Part shown: piece by piece, positions 6,762 through 6,808 of the stretch
Layout of the letters: each line of letters begins with the position of its first letter
How positions within the stretch are numbered: the first letter of the stretch is position 1
NCBI GenBank assembly: GCA_021823365.1
Contig: JAKAOD010000165.1
Span: forward strand, 1 to 6,808
Reading direction: 5' to 3'
Origin: Actinomycetes bacterium
GTDB taxonomy: Bacteria; Actinomycetota; Acidimicrobiia; Acidimicrobiales; Bog-793
DNA length: 6,808 nucleotides
Program-made: the position numbers and the translations under genes
Notes under the pieces: generated by a model
The model's input: the letters and a program-made list of their open reading frames with translations, nothing else
Databases searched by the model: none
What the model was told of the DNA's origin: nothing

Positions 6762-6774
6762 CTCATCACATGAG
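6762..6774. promoter_or_regulatory. Second small inverted repeat near the right edge
   Basis: CTCAT-CAC-ATGAG has perfect five-base arms and lies 14 bases beyond the palindrome at 6733-6747, in DNA clearly more AT-rich than the genes. The shift in composition and the clustering of symmetric sites suggest a regulatory or promoter zone, but the arms are short enough to occur by chance. Confidence 0.25.
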
Positions 6775-6808
6775 CGTGCCAGCTGATGACTCGTCTGTTC
6801 ATCCGAGG

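Noticed and set aside
6770..6808. Possible start of a plus-strand gene (ATG at 6770, open for 13 codons to the edge)
   Set aside because: No ribosome site precedes it, and its third codon positions are far less GC-rich than in the real genes; the stretch is too short to support a call.

Overview
The window comes from a high-GC genome with strong third-position GC bias, GTG starts beside ATG, and purine-rich Shine-Dalgarno sites. Together with two secreted peptidases this points to an actinomycete-like bacterium. A free-living or acid-tolerant lineage such as Acidimicrobiia is possible, but that is an inference from protein style and there is no rRNA or other marker to settle it.

Layout from left to right. 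(1) Positions 5-445, minus strand: a cysteine hydrolase of the isochorismatase superfamily that keeps its Asp-Lys-Cys triad but stops early, just before the window edge. (2) Positions 446-715: a divergent promoter region. It has a good -10 candidate for the hydrolase and a weaker one for the next gene. (3) Positions 716-2083, plus strand: a secreted S53 (sedolisin-type) serine-carboxyl endopeptidase with complete catalytic and calcium-binding residues but no long propeptide. (4) Positions 2084-2631: a gene-free stretch between convergent genes. It is dominated by a very strong two-tier hairpin at 2141-2189 that probably serves as a terminator. (5) Positions 2632-4995, minus strand: a large secreted S15/CocE-type alpha/beta hydrolase (X-Pro dipeptidyl-peptidase-like). 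(6) Positions 4996-5251: a non-coding spacer with a hairpin right after the next gene's stop. (7) Positions 5252-6580, minus strand: a cytoplasmic C1B aminopeptidase C/bleomycin hydrolase. (8) Positions 6581-6808: its upstream region, with two small perfect inverted repeats.

Three of the four genes are peptidases of unrelated families, two exported and one cytosolic. They could form a route for using protein as food: the S53 enzyme cuts protein outside the cell, the S15 enzyme may trim proline-containing peptides outside, and the C1B enzyme removes residues from imported peptides inside. This is inferred from neighbourhood only. The S53 gene is transcribed against the other two, and the spacers are wide enough that they need not share one transcript. 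I found no mobile element, CRISPR array, tRNA or rRNA, and nothing that clearly forms an undescribed multi-gene system.
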